Source of the DNA: JAAZPT01 sp034180455
Lineage (GTDB): Bacteria; Bacillota; Clostridia; Christensenellales; Aristaeellaceae
NCBI GenBank assembly: GCA_034180455.1
Contig: JAXFOG010000021.1
Span: forward strand, 186,001 to 250,000
Direction of reading: 5' to 3'
Length of the DNA: 64,000 bases
Shown here: in pieces, positions 44,025-52,096 of the stretch
Layout of the letters: every line of letters starts with the position of its first letter
Position numbering within the stretch: the first letter of the stretch is position 1
Position numbers and translations under genes: made by a program
The notes under the pieces: generated by a model
What the model was told of the DNA's origin: nothing
What the model saw: only the letters and a program-made list of their open reading frames with translations
Databases searched by the model: none

Positions 44025-44665
44025 AGTTGCATAACCTCCCATGTATACATTGATTTTGCATCTTCTAATAGAAGTTGTTTTGCTCTTTCTAAATCTTTAT
44101 TCTTTAAGGCTTCAATAAAAAGTTTGTGCACAGAAACCCTGTCGCTTTTTTTCTCATATTCAAAATACATTGCAGATGCTCTAGCGTTCAACCTTAATGC
44201 ATCGTTTAGCAATCCTTGCATATACTCATTTTTTGCAAAGGATGCAAGCAAGAGATGGAATCTAACGTTTTTCCCCCATAAAACTGCAGGAGTGTCTATA
44301 TCGGCATCGTATTCCATACAATTATTTTCGGCTTCCTCAAGCAACTTAATCTCAGTTTCACCAATTGATGGAAATGACTTTTCAAACAAATAAAGCTCTA
44401 TAGCAGATCGAGCCTCCATAATCTGTCGTACCTGATCCAGTCGAAAACCTACCACTCTATATCCAGCTCTAGGTATACTCTGTAGTATTCTTTCATCGCA
44501 CAGCGTAATAAGAGCCTCGCGAATGGGCGACTTGCTTACAGAATAACACTTTATTAGCTCTCGCTCGGTAATTATGCTATCTGTCTTATATACTCCATTT
44601 ACTATATCTGTATATACCTTCTCGTATATCATTTGAGTTATGGGTTTGTTTGCTATTATACTCAT
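44021..44665 (-). CDS. GntR family regulator, FadR/FCD subfamily
   Basis: A 214-residue regulator. The N-terminal winged helix reads QMIYEKVYTDIVNGVYKTDS, TERELIKCYSVSKSPIREAL and PRAGYRVV; the C-terminal all-helical FCD ligand domain follows from about residue 80. ATG 44665 follows GAGGAG; the longer upstream frame is T-rich, unlike coding sequence. It is the first gene of the operon and most likely represses it until a ligand appears. Confidence 0.85.
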   Translation of the reverse strand: MSIIANKPITQMIYEKVYTDIVNGVYKTDSIITERELIKCYSVSKSPIREALITLCDERILQSIPRAGYRVVGFRLDQVRQIMEARSAIELYLFEKSFPSIGETEIKLLEEAENNCMEYDADIDTPAVLWGKNVRFHLLLASFAKNEYMQGLLNDALRLNARASAMYFEYEKKSDRVSVHKLFIEALKNKDLERAKQLLLEDAKSMYTWEVMQL

Positions 44666-44699
44666 AGACTCCTCATCTGTTGATATTATCAGTGATATT

Positions 44700-44728
44700 A
44701 TTATAAGTATTATCATTACTGATGTCAA
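44700..44728 (-). promoter_or_regulatory. consensus promoter of the GntR/UroD/ABC operon, with operator-like repeat
   Basis: Minus strand TTGACA (44728-44723), 17 bases, TATAAT (44705-44700): a perfect match. ATCAGTAATGATA in the spacer and TATCACTGAT just past the -10 form an interrupted inverted repeat around the -10 element, a likely operator for the adjacent GntR protein. Confidence 0.75.
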
Positions 44729-44882
44729 TATGAAAATTGATTTTTTTATAAATATTTTTATATTAAAATACATTTTTATATTATATCTGTTTAAATATAT
44801 GCTTTATTCGCTATATTTTTCCATCATTTTCCTTAGTATAATATATAAATTTACTATGCAAAATATTATGATTTCAATATTT

Positions 44883-44920
44883 TTTCAATACAAAAGCAGC
44901 TAGGACCTATGTCCTAGCTG
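44883..44920. terminator. terminator, second copy of the 38-base sequence
   Basis: Identical to 37508-37545, with the stem CAGCTAGGAC/GTCCTAGCTG. It ends the gdhA and small membrane protein unit on the minus strand, followed there by CTTTTG. Confidence 0.85.
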
Positions 44921-44933
44921 CTAATTTTATTCA

Positions 44934-45146
44934 CTAAAAAATTATTATCGCTATTCCTGATATTAGTAGAGCTATACCAATCACAAACTCAATAATCCCT
45001 ATTCTTTCGGCGTATTTTTCTCTTTTTCTGCCAGCCTTGAATTCTGCCTCAAAGTTGTTTATAAGGTCGTACTTTTTCTTGAAGAAAATATTGTAACCAT
45101 AATATAAGGATATCACACCTAAAATAATCAATACTGCTTGTATCAT
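44934..45146 (-). CDS. small two-helix membrane protein
   Basis: A 70-residue protein with two hydrophobic segments (about residues 3-21 and 49-69) separated by a charged loop that includes FEAEFKAGRKREKYAERI. It resembles short DUF3784-like membrane proteins but the family is not certain. It overlaps the gdhA stop codon by four bases, so it is co-translated with gdhA. Confidence 0.6.
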   Translation of the reverse strand: MIQAVLIILGVISLYYGYNIFFKKKYDLINNFEAEFKAGRKREKYAERIGIIEFVIGIALLISGIAIIIF

Positions 45147-46480
45147 ACTGCCCCCTGAGCGAGCATAGCATCTGCCACCTTCAAGAACCCAGCTATATTT
45201 GCTCCAAGCAAGTAGTTGCCAGGCTCTCCCATCTGTTCAGCAGTACTTGCGCACTTTGAGAATATATCGTGCATTATTTGCTTTAGCTTGTCGTCAACCT
45301 CTTCAAATGTCCATGAAAGTCGCATGCTGTTTTGGCTCATTTCCAAAGCGCTTACTGCAACTCCACCCGCGTTGGCTGCCTTTGCTGGAGCAAACATTAC
45401 ATTGTTGCTCTGCAATAGCTTCACAGCCTCAAGCGTGCAAGGCATATTTGCTCCCTCCACCACTGCTATACAGCCATTTTTTATAAGCTTTTCAGCAGAA
45501 GCCTTATCAAGCTCATTTTGAGTAGCACATGGCATAGCTATATCGCATGGCAGAGAATATATATTAGATGCGCCCTCGTGATATACTGCGCTGCTTACTT
45601 CATTAGCATAGGCGCTTATGCGCTCTCGCCTTTTTTCTTTAATATCTATCATGATATTGATATCAATACCATTTTCATCATAAACATAGCCCTTGCTGTC
45701 GCTCATTGCTATTACGGTTGCTCCAAGCTCGATCGCCTTTTGGCAAGCGTACAGTGCCACATTTCCAGAGCCAGATATAACTATTTTTTTGCCCTTTAAG
45801 GTCTTTCCAGCTGCGCCAAGCATATTTTCAGCAAAATAGCATGCGCCATAGCCAGTAGCTTCCTTCCTTGCTAAAGAGCCTCCAAAGCTTAGTCCCTTGC
45901 CAGTAAGCACTCCCTCGTATAGCCCAGTGATCCTTTTATACTGCCCATATAGATAGCCTATTTCCCTTGCACCTACGCCAATATCGCCAGCCGGCACATC
46001 TTTATCTGCAGAAATATATTTGTATAGCTCTGTCATAAAGCTTTGGCAAAAGCGCATTATTTCATTGTCGCTCTTGCCTGCAGAATCAAAGTCGCTACCA
46101 CCCTTGCCTCCACCTATAGGTAGACCTGTAAGACTGTTTTTAAGCGTCTGCTCTAGTCCCAAAAACTTCATTATAGAAAGATTGACTGTATGACGAAATC
46201 TTAGCCCACCCTTGTATGGCCCTATTGCAGAGTTGTACTGCACTCTGTAACCAGTGTTTACCCTTATTTTTCCATCATCATCTGTCCATGGCACTCGGAA
46301 CATTATCACACGCTCTGGCTCAAAATAGCGCTCAAAAAGCGCGTTGCTCTCGTATTCAGGGTGCATTGGCACAAGCCTATCAAGAGAAAGCATTATTTCT
46401 TCTGCGGCCTGCAAAAATTCAGGTTGATCGTGATGTTTTTCCTTTAAAGTATTTAAAACTTTTCTTGAGTATTCGTTCAT
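45143..46480 (-). CDS. gdhA: glutamate dehydrogenase, hexameric bacterial type
   Basis: A 445-residue enzyme interconverting 2-oxoglutarate plus ammonia and glutamate. The family blocks are present: VPWTDDDGKIRVNTGYRVQY, GPYKGGLRFRHTVN, LPIGGGKGGSDFD (catalytic Lys region), MTELYKYISADKDVPAGDIG, and the nucleotide-binding VISGSGNVALYA. The length is exactly that of the NADP-type (class I) subfamily; cofactor choice is an inference from family. ATG 46480 follows AAGGAGC. It gives the cell ammonia assimilation or glutamate catabolism. Confidence 0.95.
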   Translation of the reverse strand: MNEYSRKVLNTLKEKHHDQPEFLQAAEEIMLSLDRLVPMHPEYESNALFERYFEPERVIMFRVPWTDDDGKIRVNTGYRVQYNSAIGPYKGGLRFRHTVNLSIMKFLGLEQTLKNSLTGLPIGGGKGGSDFDSAGKSDNEIMRFCQSFMTELYKYISADKDVPAGDIGVGAREIGYLYGQYKRITGLYEGVLTGKGLSFGGSLARKEATGYGACYFAENMLGAAGKTLKGKKIVISGSGNVALYACQKAIELGATVIAMSDSKGYVYDENGIDINIMIDIKEKRRERISAYANEVSSAVYHEGASNIYSLPCDIAMPCATQNELDKASAEKLIKNGCIAVVEGANMPCTLEAVKLLQSNNVMFAPAKAANAGGVAVSALEMSQNSMRLSWTFEEVDDKLKQIMHDIFSKCASTAEQMGEPGNYLLGANIAGFLKVADAMLAQGAV

Positions 46481-46514
46481 GCTTGCTCCTTAACTGTAAA
46501 TATTATAAAATAGA

Positions 46515-47225
46515 TTAGGATTTTGATGAATGCTTGCGAGCATATCTGCCTATAAATAATTCCTGCAGATATTCCTCTTTAAATGGCATATCGGGATAGG
46601 CATCGGTTTCCATAGCTGCGCTCTGTTTGTCGTATGGCGCGCTGTGAAAAGACACAGTATAGCTCCCATCATCAGCAATATCCAATATGGCAAAGGAAAG
46701 CCTTGCTATTCCAAGAGCGTTCCCCACAGAGCCAGTGTTTATTACATGCCCACAGGATGTGGTGCGCAGTAGCTGTCTATGGCTATCGGCATACACCAGT
46801 ATATTAAAGTTCTTGCCATCTGCTGTAAAAAGCTTTTCAAATTCTGCATTTGGCGAATCAGACGGTAGTAGCTTTGGCATAATGGGTCTTCCATGAATGC
46901 ATCTTATGCGCAATCCAGCATATTCAAATCGATATTCCAGAGGTAGCATGGAAAGCTTTTTTAGACGTTCTTCGCCTATCTGTTTCCAATAAAAGCCATC
47001 ATTGGGATAGCGCTTGTTGGAAAGCCCTATGTCCCAATTACCCGCGATAATATTGTCGCAGTGCTTAAATGCCCAATCAAAAGTCAAGTGGGAGGATGGC
47101 CCCTTGCCCACAATATCTCCAAGGCATATTAGCTTATCTATATCATCTATGGCGCTCAGCGCCTTTTCCAGAGCCAGCGTGGCAGTATAGTTGCCATGCA
47201 AATCGGCTATAAGTGCAAGTTTCAA
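46515..47225 (-). CDS. metallophosphoesterase, YfcE/MJ0936-like
   Basis: A 236-residue calcineurin-type phosphoesterase. Two-metal site motifs in order: ALIADLHGN, ICLGDIVGKGP, AGNWD, RCIHGRP and ADSHRQ, then INTGSVGNALG. The start is TTG 47225, with GAGGTGG six bases upstream and MKLALIADLHG beginning the domain; a GTG nine bases earlier lies inside the ribosome site. Substrate unknown (phosphodiester or phosphoprotein). It is divergent from a HAD phosphatase gene, 59 bases away. Confidence 0.85.
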   Translation of the reverse strand: MKLALIADLHGNYTATLALEKALSAIDDIDKLICLGDIVGKGPSSHLTFDWAFKHCDNIIAGNWDIGLSNKRYPNDGFYWKQIGEERLKKLSMLPLEYRFEYAGLRIRCIHGRPIMPKLLPSDSPNAEFEKLFTADGKNFNILVYADSHRQLLRTTSCGHVINTGSVGNALGIARLSFAILDIADDGSYTVSFHSAPYDKQSAAMETDAYPDMPFKEEYLQELFIGRYARKHSSKS

Positions 47226-47284
47226 GCACACCACCTCATAGCGATTATATCAAAAAGTAAAATTTTCTACAAGAAAGGCATACT

Positions 47285-47935
47285 ATGACAAAAATTGCGT
47301 TTATTGACTTTGACGGCACAGCAAGGCGTGGCGACTCCATTGTAGACTATATAAAGTATCTCTTAAAGCAAAAGAAAATAAGCACTTGGGACGCCCTTTA
47401 CGCTGCATTTATGGGCATGCTATATTTTTTCCGTATTAGAGATGAAAAATTTGTTAAGGAAAAATCCTTGCGCTTCCTTAGTCGCTTTAGCGAGGAAGAA
47501 ATAAATAAATTTAGTCGCGATTTTGTGCGAGATGTGCTAAAGCATGGCATATTTCCCGAGATGCACGAGCTTGTGGATGAGTTGCATGATGAGGGCTACA
47601 AGGTAGTTATAATCTCTGCAAGCCCTGATGTATATATGCGCTATATCAACGATATTTTGCTGGCAGATGATGTAATTAGCACCAAATTCAACATTAAAGA
47701 CTGCAGAATATATGGCAGAAATTGCAAGGGTGATGAAAAGGTGTTTATGATAAAATCATACCTACACAATAATTACCCCGACTGCGAGCTTGCCAACTGC
47801 GCAGGCTATGGCGACAGTCGTAGCGATATTCCCATGCTTAATATCATGGGCAAAAAATGCTTTGTAAATAATTACAGACTATATAACGAGTTTGTGCATA
47901 CCAAAGAGTACGATTTAAAATATTGGCTGAACTAA
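47285..47935 (+). CDS. HAD-superfamily phosphatase, subfamily IB (SerB-like)
   Basis: A 216-residue HAD enzyme: motif I FIDFDGTARRGDS (Asp8, Asp10), motif II VVIISASPD, a motif III lysine in the GDEKV segment, and motif IV AGYGDSRSDIPML. Subfamily IB includes phosphoserine phosphatase and acyl-phosphate-like phosphatases; the small helical cap after motif I fits. The exact substrate is not predictable. AAGAAAGG precedes ATG 47285. Confidence 0.85.
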   Translation: MTKIAFIDFDGTARRGDSIVDYIKYLLKQKKISTWDALYAAFMGMLYFFRIRDEKFVKEKSLRFLSRFSEEEINKFSRDFVRDVLKHGIFPEMHELVDELHDEGYKVVIISASPDVYMRYINDILLADDVISTKFNIKDCRIYGRNCKGDEKVFMIKSYLHNNYPDCELANCAGYGDSRSDIPMLNIMGKKCFVNNYRLYNEFVHTKEYDLKYWLN

Positions 47936-47951
47936 GATTGTTAATTTTTTC

Positions 47952-47979
47952 TTGATTTTGTTCAAAAAATCTGTATAAT
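47952..47979 (+). promoter_or_regulatory. promoter of surface protein gene 1
   Basis: TTGATT at 47952-47957, a 16-base spacer and TATAAT at 47974-47979, start near 47986, then GGGAG before ATG 48008. Confidence 0.55.
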
Positions 47980-48007
47980 TATTTATTATTTTATCAGGGA
48001 GTTAATA

Positions 48008-49651
48008 ATGAAAAGAATAAAATTTATTTCTTTACTTCTTTTACTAGCACTTATGTTTAATATGCCTGTTGTAAACGCAGGTGGTAGCGGTGGCAGTATT
48101 GGTGGTGGTGACAATTTTCCAATTAAAAATATTATGCACAATGTTTATAATATTACTGGGCAAACATGGTACACCAAGCTTATAGACCTTAGTGGATATA
48201 AGGGCAAGAATGTAAGTGGCACACTGGAGTTTGAGCTAGTGCCAGATACCTCTGCATCTGGGTCATATACTTACCCCTTAGATTATCTTGATAGCGAAGG
48301 GATGACCCAAACAGTTAATGTTACAGCAATAACACATCCAGGATTTCAAACATTTAAATATGAAGTTCCATTTAGCTCCGACGATTTTGTTGATCCCGAA
48401 TTCAATAGACTTTGCAACGATGTAAGGAGCGATTTTGGTATAATATATACCGACTCACAAGACGGCACAGTAAATACTTATGATAGGAACCCACCTATTA
48501 AGCCAGGAAATTTCAATAGCGCAAACGATAGTTGGATAAAGCCAAATGCTCCAAATAACTTTGGCTACTACAACGAAGTAAATATGCGTAACTACATAAA
48601 ACTTTTTAACCATGCTTTTATGCATGAGTGGGGCACTGCAACAGAAATGCCTCGTATGATATCTAATCCTGGCGAAGTTCCAAAATATTCCGACGACATG
48701 GTTATATATCACTCTGCCAAGTTTTCAAGATCTCAGTTTAAAACCGATGAAGAATATAATCGCATTTTGAAAATAATGAACGATCATAACTTATGGGTAA
48801 ATTGGGACAACGATCCCGAAAAGCATGTTACTGGCTGGGAATGTTTCCGCAATTTGAGAAATCATGAAATGCATTCCTCATATATAACTGATCCAGATAA
48901 GGCCATTAGAGAGTCTAGAAGAAATCTGCTATCAGGTTTCAATACTAAAAAATTTAGCTTGTTTGACTATTCCTATAAAAAGGGTTCTTCATCTGGCGCC
49001 GATCTTAAGTGTATCACAAGGCCAATAGCTATAAGCAAAAAATACGATGCTAGCGGTAATATAGTTGCCATAGAAAAACCATTGCTTCCGTCTATGGCTC
49101 AAATGGCTTTTGAGAGAATGAATTCATACGGAGCCTTTAATATGCTTATGCAACAACCCGGCGGGCCACCAATAATAGATGGGCGTGATATTGATGTGGA
49201 ATATCATGTGTTCAGATATATTCTTAAAGAAAAGCCATCTAAAGGCATAAATCTTCAAATTTCTGATGATGAAATAATCGTTGATTTTATATTCCACTCA
49301 AAGAATCCAATGGGCTTTGCCTCTACACAGCCAATATTCTATGTAAATATCTATAAGGATAGAGCTACTGCAAACGCATATAGATATAGATTCCCAAAAA
49401 GATATGGATTGCTAAGAAATAAAAATAATTCCATAGCATACGATTTTTTTAGGTACACCAGCATGGAATTCTGCCATGAGATAACAGATAACGTAAGAAT
49501 AAAAAATAAATATATACCCACCATCACCCCAACACCAAAGTCCACACCACAAACAGGCGACTCCGAGAATGTATGGGTATATGCAGCGCTGCTTATGCTT
49601 AGCGTGGCTACAGCCGTATTTATAAGCAAGAAAAAATACTCAAACAAATAA
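48008..49651 (+). CDS. cell-wall-anchored surface protein, paralog 1
   Basis: A 547-residue exported protein. The signal peptide MKRIKFISLLLLLALMFNM runs into a Gly/Ser-rich stretch. The large middle domain (about residues 40-500) is unlike any domain I know, is rich in Asp, Asn and Tyr, and contains the HEWGTATEMPRMISNPGE block. The C-terminus has a TPTPKSTPQTGDSEN sorting signal (variant xPQTG), a hydrophobic segment and KKKYSNK, so a sortase should anchor it to peptidoglycan. Its own promoter and terminator show it is a single-gene unit. Homologous over its whole length to the next gene. Confidence 0.8.
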   Translation: MKRIKFISLLLLLALMFNMPVVNAGGSGGSIGGGDNFPIKNIMHNVYNITGQTWYTKLIDLSGYKGKNVSGTLEFELVPDTSASGSYTYPLDYLDSEGMTQTVNVTAITHPGFQTFKYEVPFSSDDFVDPEFNRLCNDVRSDFGIIYTDSQDGTVNTYDRNPPIKPGNFNSANDSWIKPNAPNNFGYYNEVNMRNYIKLFNHAFMHEWGTATEMPRMISNPGEVPKYSDDMVIYHSAKFSRSQFKTDEEYNRILKIMNDHNLWVNWDNDPEKHVTGWECFRNLRNHEMHSSYITDPDKAIRESRRNLLSGFNTKKFSLFDYSYKKGSSSGADLKCITRPIAISKKYDASGNIVAIEKPLLPSMAQMAFERMNSYGAFNMLMQQPGGPPIIDGRDIDVEYHVFRYILKEKPSKGINLQISDDEIIVDFIFHSKNPMGFASTQPIFYVNIYKDRATANAYRYRFPKRYGLLRNKNNSIAYDFFRYTSMEFCHEITDNVRIKNKYIPTITPTPKSTPQTGDSENVWVYAALLMLSVATAVFISKKKYSNK

Positions 49652-49656
49652 TACTT

Positions 49657-49680
49657 GAGCTCCAAATGGAGCTCTTTTTA
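49657..49680 (+). terminator. terminator between the two surface protein genes
   Basis: GAGCTCC/GGAGCTC stem with an AAAT loop followed by TTTTTA. Confidence 0.9.
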
Positions 49681-49723
49681 TTATAAAATATTAACGATTT
49701 TGAACAAAATTTTAACATTTCTC

Positions 49724-49751
49724 TTGAAAAATTCACATAAAGATATATAAT
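49724..49751 (+). promoter_or_regulatory. promoter of surface protein gene 2
   Basis: TTGAAA at 49724-49729, a 16-base spacer and TATAAT at 49746-49751; AAGGAGC precedes ATG 49782. Confidence 0.6.
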
Positions 49752-49781
49752 TATACTGCATAAATTTTTAAGGAGCTTAAA

Positions 49782-51473
49782 ATGCAGCGGATAAAATTTA
49801 TTTCTTTACTTCTTTTGCTAGTACTTATATTTGATATGCCTGTTGTAAACGCAGGTAGCAGTGGTGGTAGTGGTAGTGGCTATGTTTCAAGTAGGGATAT
49901 TACTAAAAATGTTTATAATATAACTGGGCAAACATGGTACACCAAGCTTATAGATCTTACTGGATATAAGGGCAAAGATGTAAGTGGCACACTGCAATTT
50001 GAGCTAGTGCCAGATAAAACTGCATCTGGAACAGAAGAATATACCCTTGATTATGAAGATTTTAGAGGCAATACTAGAACTGTTAAGGTTACAGCAATAA
50101 CACATCCAGGATTTGAAACATTTAAATATGAAGTTCCCTTTAGCTCCGACGATTTTGTTGATCCTGAATTTAATAGACTTTGCAGAGATGTAAAGAGCGA
50201 TTTTGGAATAATATATACCGACTCACAAGACGGTGTAGTAGATAGCAATGGAGCTCCTATTAAGCCAGGAAACTTCAACAGCGCAAATGATAGTTGGATA
50301 AAGCCACATTCTCGCAATAACTTTGGCTACTACAACGAAGCAAATCTGCGTAACTACATAAAGCTTTTCAACCATGCCTTTATGCATGAGTGGGGCACTG
50401 CAACAGAAATGCCTCGTATAATATCCAATCCTGGCGAAAATCCAAAACCATCCGACGACATGGTTATATATCACTCCGCCAAGTTTTCAAGATCTCAGTT
50501 TAAAACCGAAGAAGAATATAATCGCGTTTTGAATATAATGAACAACCATAACTTATGGGTAACTTGGGCAAACGATCCCGAAAAGCATGTTGCTGCTTGG
50601 GAATGCTTTCGCAATTTGCCACGTAGGGAAATGGATTATTCATATATAGCTGAACCAGATAAGGCTATTAGAGAGTCTAGAAGAAATCTTCTATCAGGTG
50701 ATGTATCTTTCCGTAATGGCACATTTAGCTTGTTTGACTATTCCTATAAAAAGGGTGCTCAATTTGGCGCTGACCTTGTAGCTATCACAAGACCAATAGC
50801 TATTAGCAAAAAATACGACGCTAGTGGTAATATAGTTGCCATAGAAAAACCTTTGCTTCCATCTGTGGCTCAAATGGCTTTCGAGAGTATGAATTCATAC
50901 GGAGCCTATCAAATGCTTATTAATCCACAGCCACAACCTCCAGTGATGGTTGCTGCTGGCTCGCCCCCAGTAGTCGTTGATGATGATGATTTTCCAGAAA
51001 TGAATTTTGATGTAGAATACCATATTTTTAGATATATTCTTAGAGAAAAGCCATCTAAAGGCATAGCTCTTCAAATTCCAAAAGATGAGATTATTGTAGA
51101 TTTTGTATTCCACAAAAAGAATCCATTGATGTTTATGCAACCAATATGCTATGTAAATATCTATAAAGATAGAGCCTCAGCTGATGCATATAGATATAGA
51201 TTCCCAAAGAGATATAAAAAGATATTCAATAATGATGACGGCTCTACAAAATTTGAATATTCAAGATATACCAGCATGGAATTCTGCCATGAGATTACAG
51301 ATAGCGTGCAGGTGAAAAATAAATATATACCCACCATCACCCCTACGCCTACCACGCCACAGAGCTACCCACACACTGGCGACTCCGAGAATGTATGGGT
51401 ATATGGAGCGCTACTTGCACTTAGCATAACTACGGCTGTGTTCATAAGAAAGAAAAGATATTCTAATAAATAA
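49782..51473 (+). CDS. cell-wall-anchored surface protein, paralog 2
   Basis: A 563-residue paralog of the preceding gene, nearly identical in long stretches (for example NVYNITGQTWYTKLIDL and FKYEVPFSSDDFVDPEFNRL). It has the same signal peptide start, a Gly/Ser linker and a C-terminal YPHTGDSEN sorting signal with membrane segment and KKRYSNK tail. Differences cluster around residues 140-160 and near 385-405, where paralog 2 has extra residues (Pro-rich, then an acidic DDDDFPE run). Tandem duplication with local divergence points to an exposed adhesin or antigen. Function unknown. Confidence 0.8.
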   Translation: MQRIKFISLLLLLVLIFDMPVVNAGSSGGSGSGYVSSRDITKNVYNITGQTWYTKLIDLTGYKGKDVSGTLQFELVPDKTASGTEEYTLDYEDFRGNTRTVKVTAITHPGFETFKYEVPFSSDDFVDPEFNRLCRDVKSDFGIIYTDSQDGVVDSNGAPIKPGNFNSANDSWIKPHSRNNFGYYNEANLRNYIKLFNHAFMHEWGTATEMPRIISNPGENPKPSDDMVIYHSAKFSRSQFKTEEEYNRVLNIMNNHNLWVTWANDPEKHVAAWECFRNLPRREMDYSYIAEPDKAIRESRRNLLSGDVSFRNGTFSLFDYSYKKGAQFGADLVAITRPIAISKKYDASGNIVAIEKPLLPSVAQMAFESMNSYGAYQMLINPQPQPPVMVAAGSPPVVVDDDDFPEMNFDVEYHIFRYILREKPSKGIALQIPKDEIIVDFVFHKKNPLMFMQPICYVNIYKDRASADAYRYRFPKRYKKIFNNDDGSTKFEYSRYTSMEFCHEITDSVQVKNKYIPTITPTPTTPQSYPHTGDSENVWVYGALLALSITTAVFIRKKRYSNK

Positions 51474-51516
51474 AATACCGAGCGTAAGAGCGTGTGGTCA
51501 TAAGACAGTTTCATTC

Positions 51517-51545
51517 CCCGGCAGTAATGTCTGCCGGGAATTTTA
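51517..51545 (+). terminator. terminator of surface protein gene 2
   Basis: CCCGGCAG/CTGCCGGG stem with a six-base loop, followed by AATTTTATT, about 40 bases after the stop codon. Confidence 0.75.
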
Positions 51546-51633
51546 TTGCACATATTAAAGAAACATTATAGAATTAAACAAAGCAATAAATTGGAATGAT
51601 AAAATGTGTAAGGTATAAGGTGTAAGGTATAAT

Positions 51634-51877
51634 ATGCCATCAATTCAGTTAAAGGCGATGACGCGAAAACTATGTCACGAGCTGTACAAGCATTGGACTA
51701 ATGATGCGTCTATCTATATGGATATGCACCTGTTTCAGCCCTATATTTATGACGAAGCTGCGGTCAACGCAGATACCATAAGAAAAAAACACTCGGAGTC
51801 AGTATGTGCTGGAGAAGGTAGAATTTTGCTTTGTCGGAGAAGATGAAACATTCAAATATTACCGTATTGAGCAGTAA
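51634..51877 (+). pseudogene. GNAT acetyltransferase pseudogene
   Basis: The frame from ATG 51634 starts like a clostridial GNAT protein (MTRKLCHELYKHWTNDAS, then YMDMHLFQPYIYDEAAVN), then joins directly to the C-terminal part ADTIRKNTRSQ, VLEKVEFCFVGEDETFKYY and RIEQ-stop. The middle of the domain (the acetyl-CoA loop) is missing, apparently deleted between two AVN coding stretches. A run of seven A (51783-51789) also puts the end out of frame; one fewer A would restore it. The end of this gene recurs at 57435-57526. The gene is certainly dead as an enzyme. Confidence 0.75.
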
Positions 51878-51884
51878 ACTCCAA

Positions 51885-52096
51885 TTTGCCGAACTGATAA
51901 AGGGCAAACTTTTATATATTTTTCAATGTACCACGCGTGTATTCCTTGCCTCTCCCTTTGGGAGAGGTGCCCGAGCGTAGCGAGGACGGATTTGCCGAAC
52001 TGATAAAGGGCAAACTGTTATATATTTTTCAATGTACCGCACGTGTATTCCGTGCCTCTCCCGTGGGGAGAGGTGTCCGAGCATAGCGAGGACGGA
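51885..52096 (+). repeat. two tandem 106-bp units ahead of the DUF559 gene
   Basis: Units begin TTTGCCGAACTGATAAAGGG at 51885 and 51991 (period 106) and each ends in a palindrome CTCTCCC-x-GGGAGAG followed by CCGAGC-TAGCGAGGACGGA. The same unit occurs again at 57211-57405 and 57533-57639. The palindrome of the second unit has changed to CCCGTGGGG. Confidence 0.85.

Noticed and set aside
44668..44773. N-terminal extension of the GntR regulator
   Set aside because: It covers the TTGACA-17-TATAAT promoter and is low-complexity; ATG 44665 has GAGGAG.
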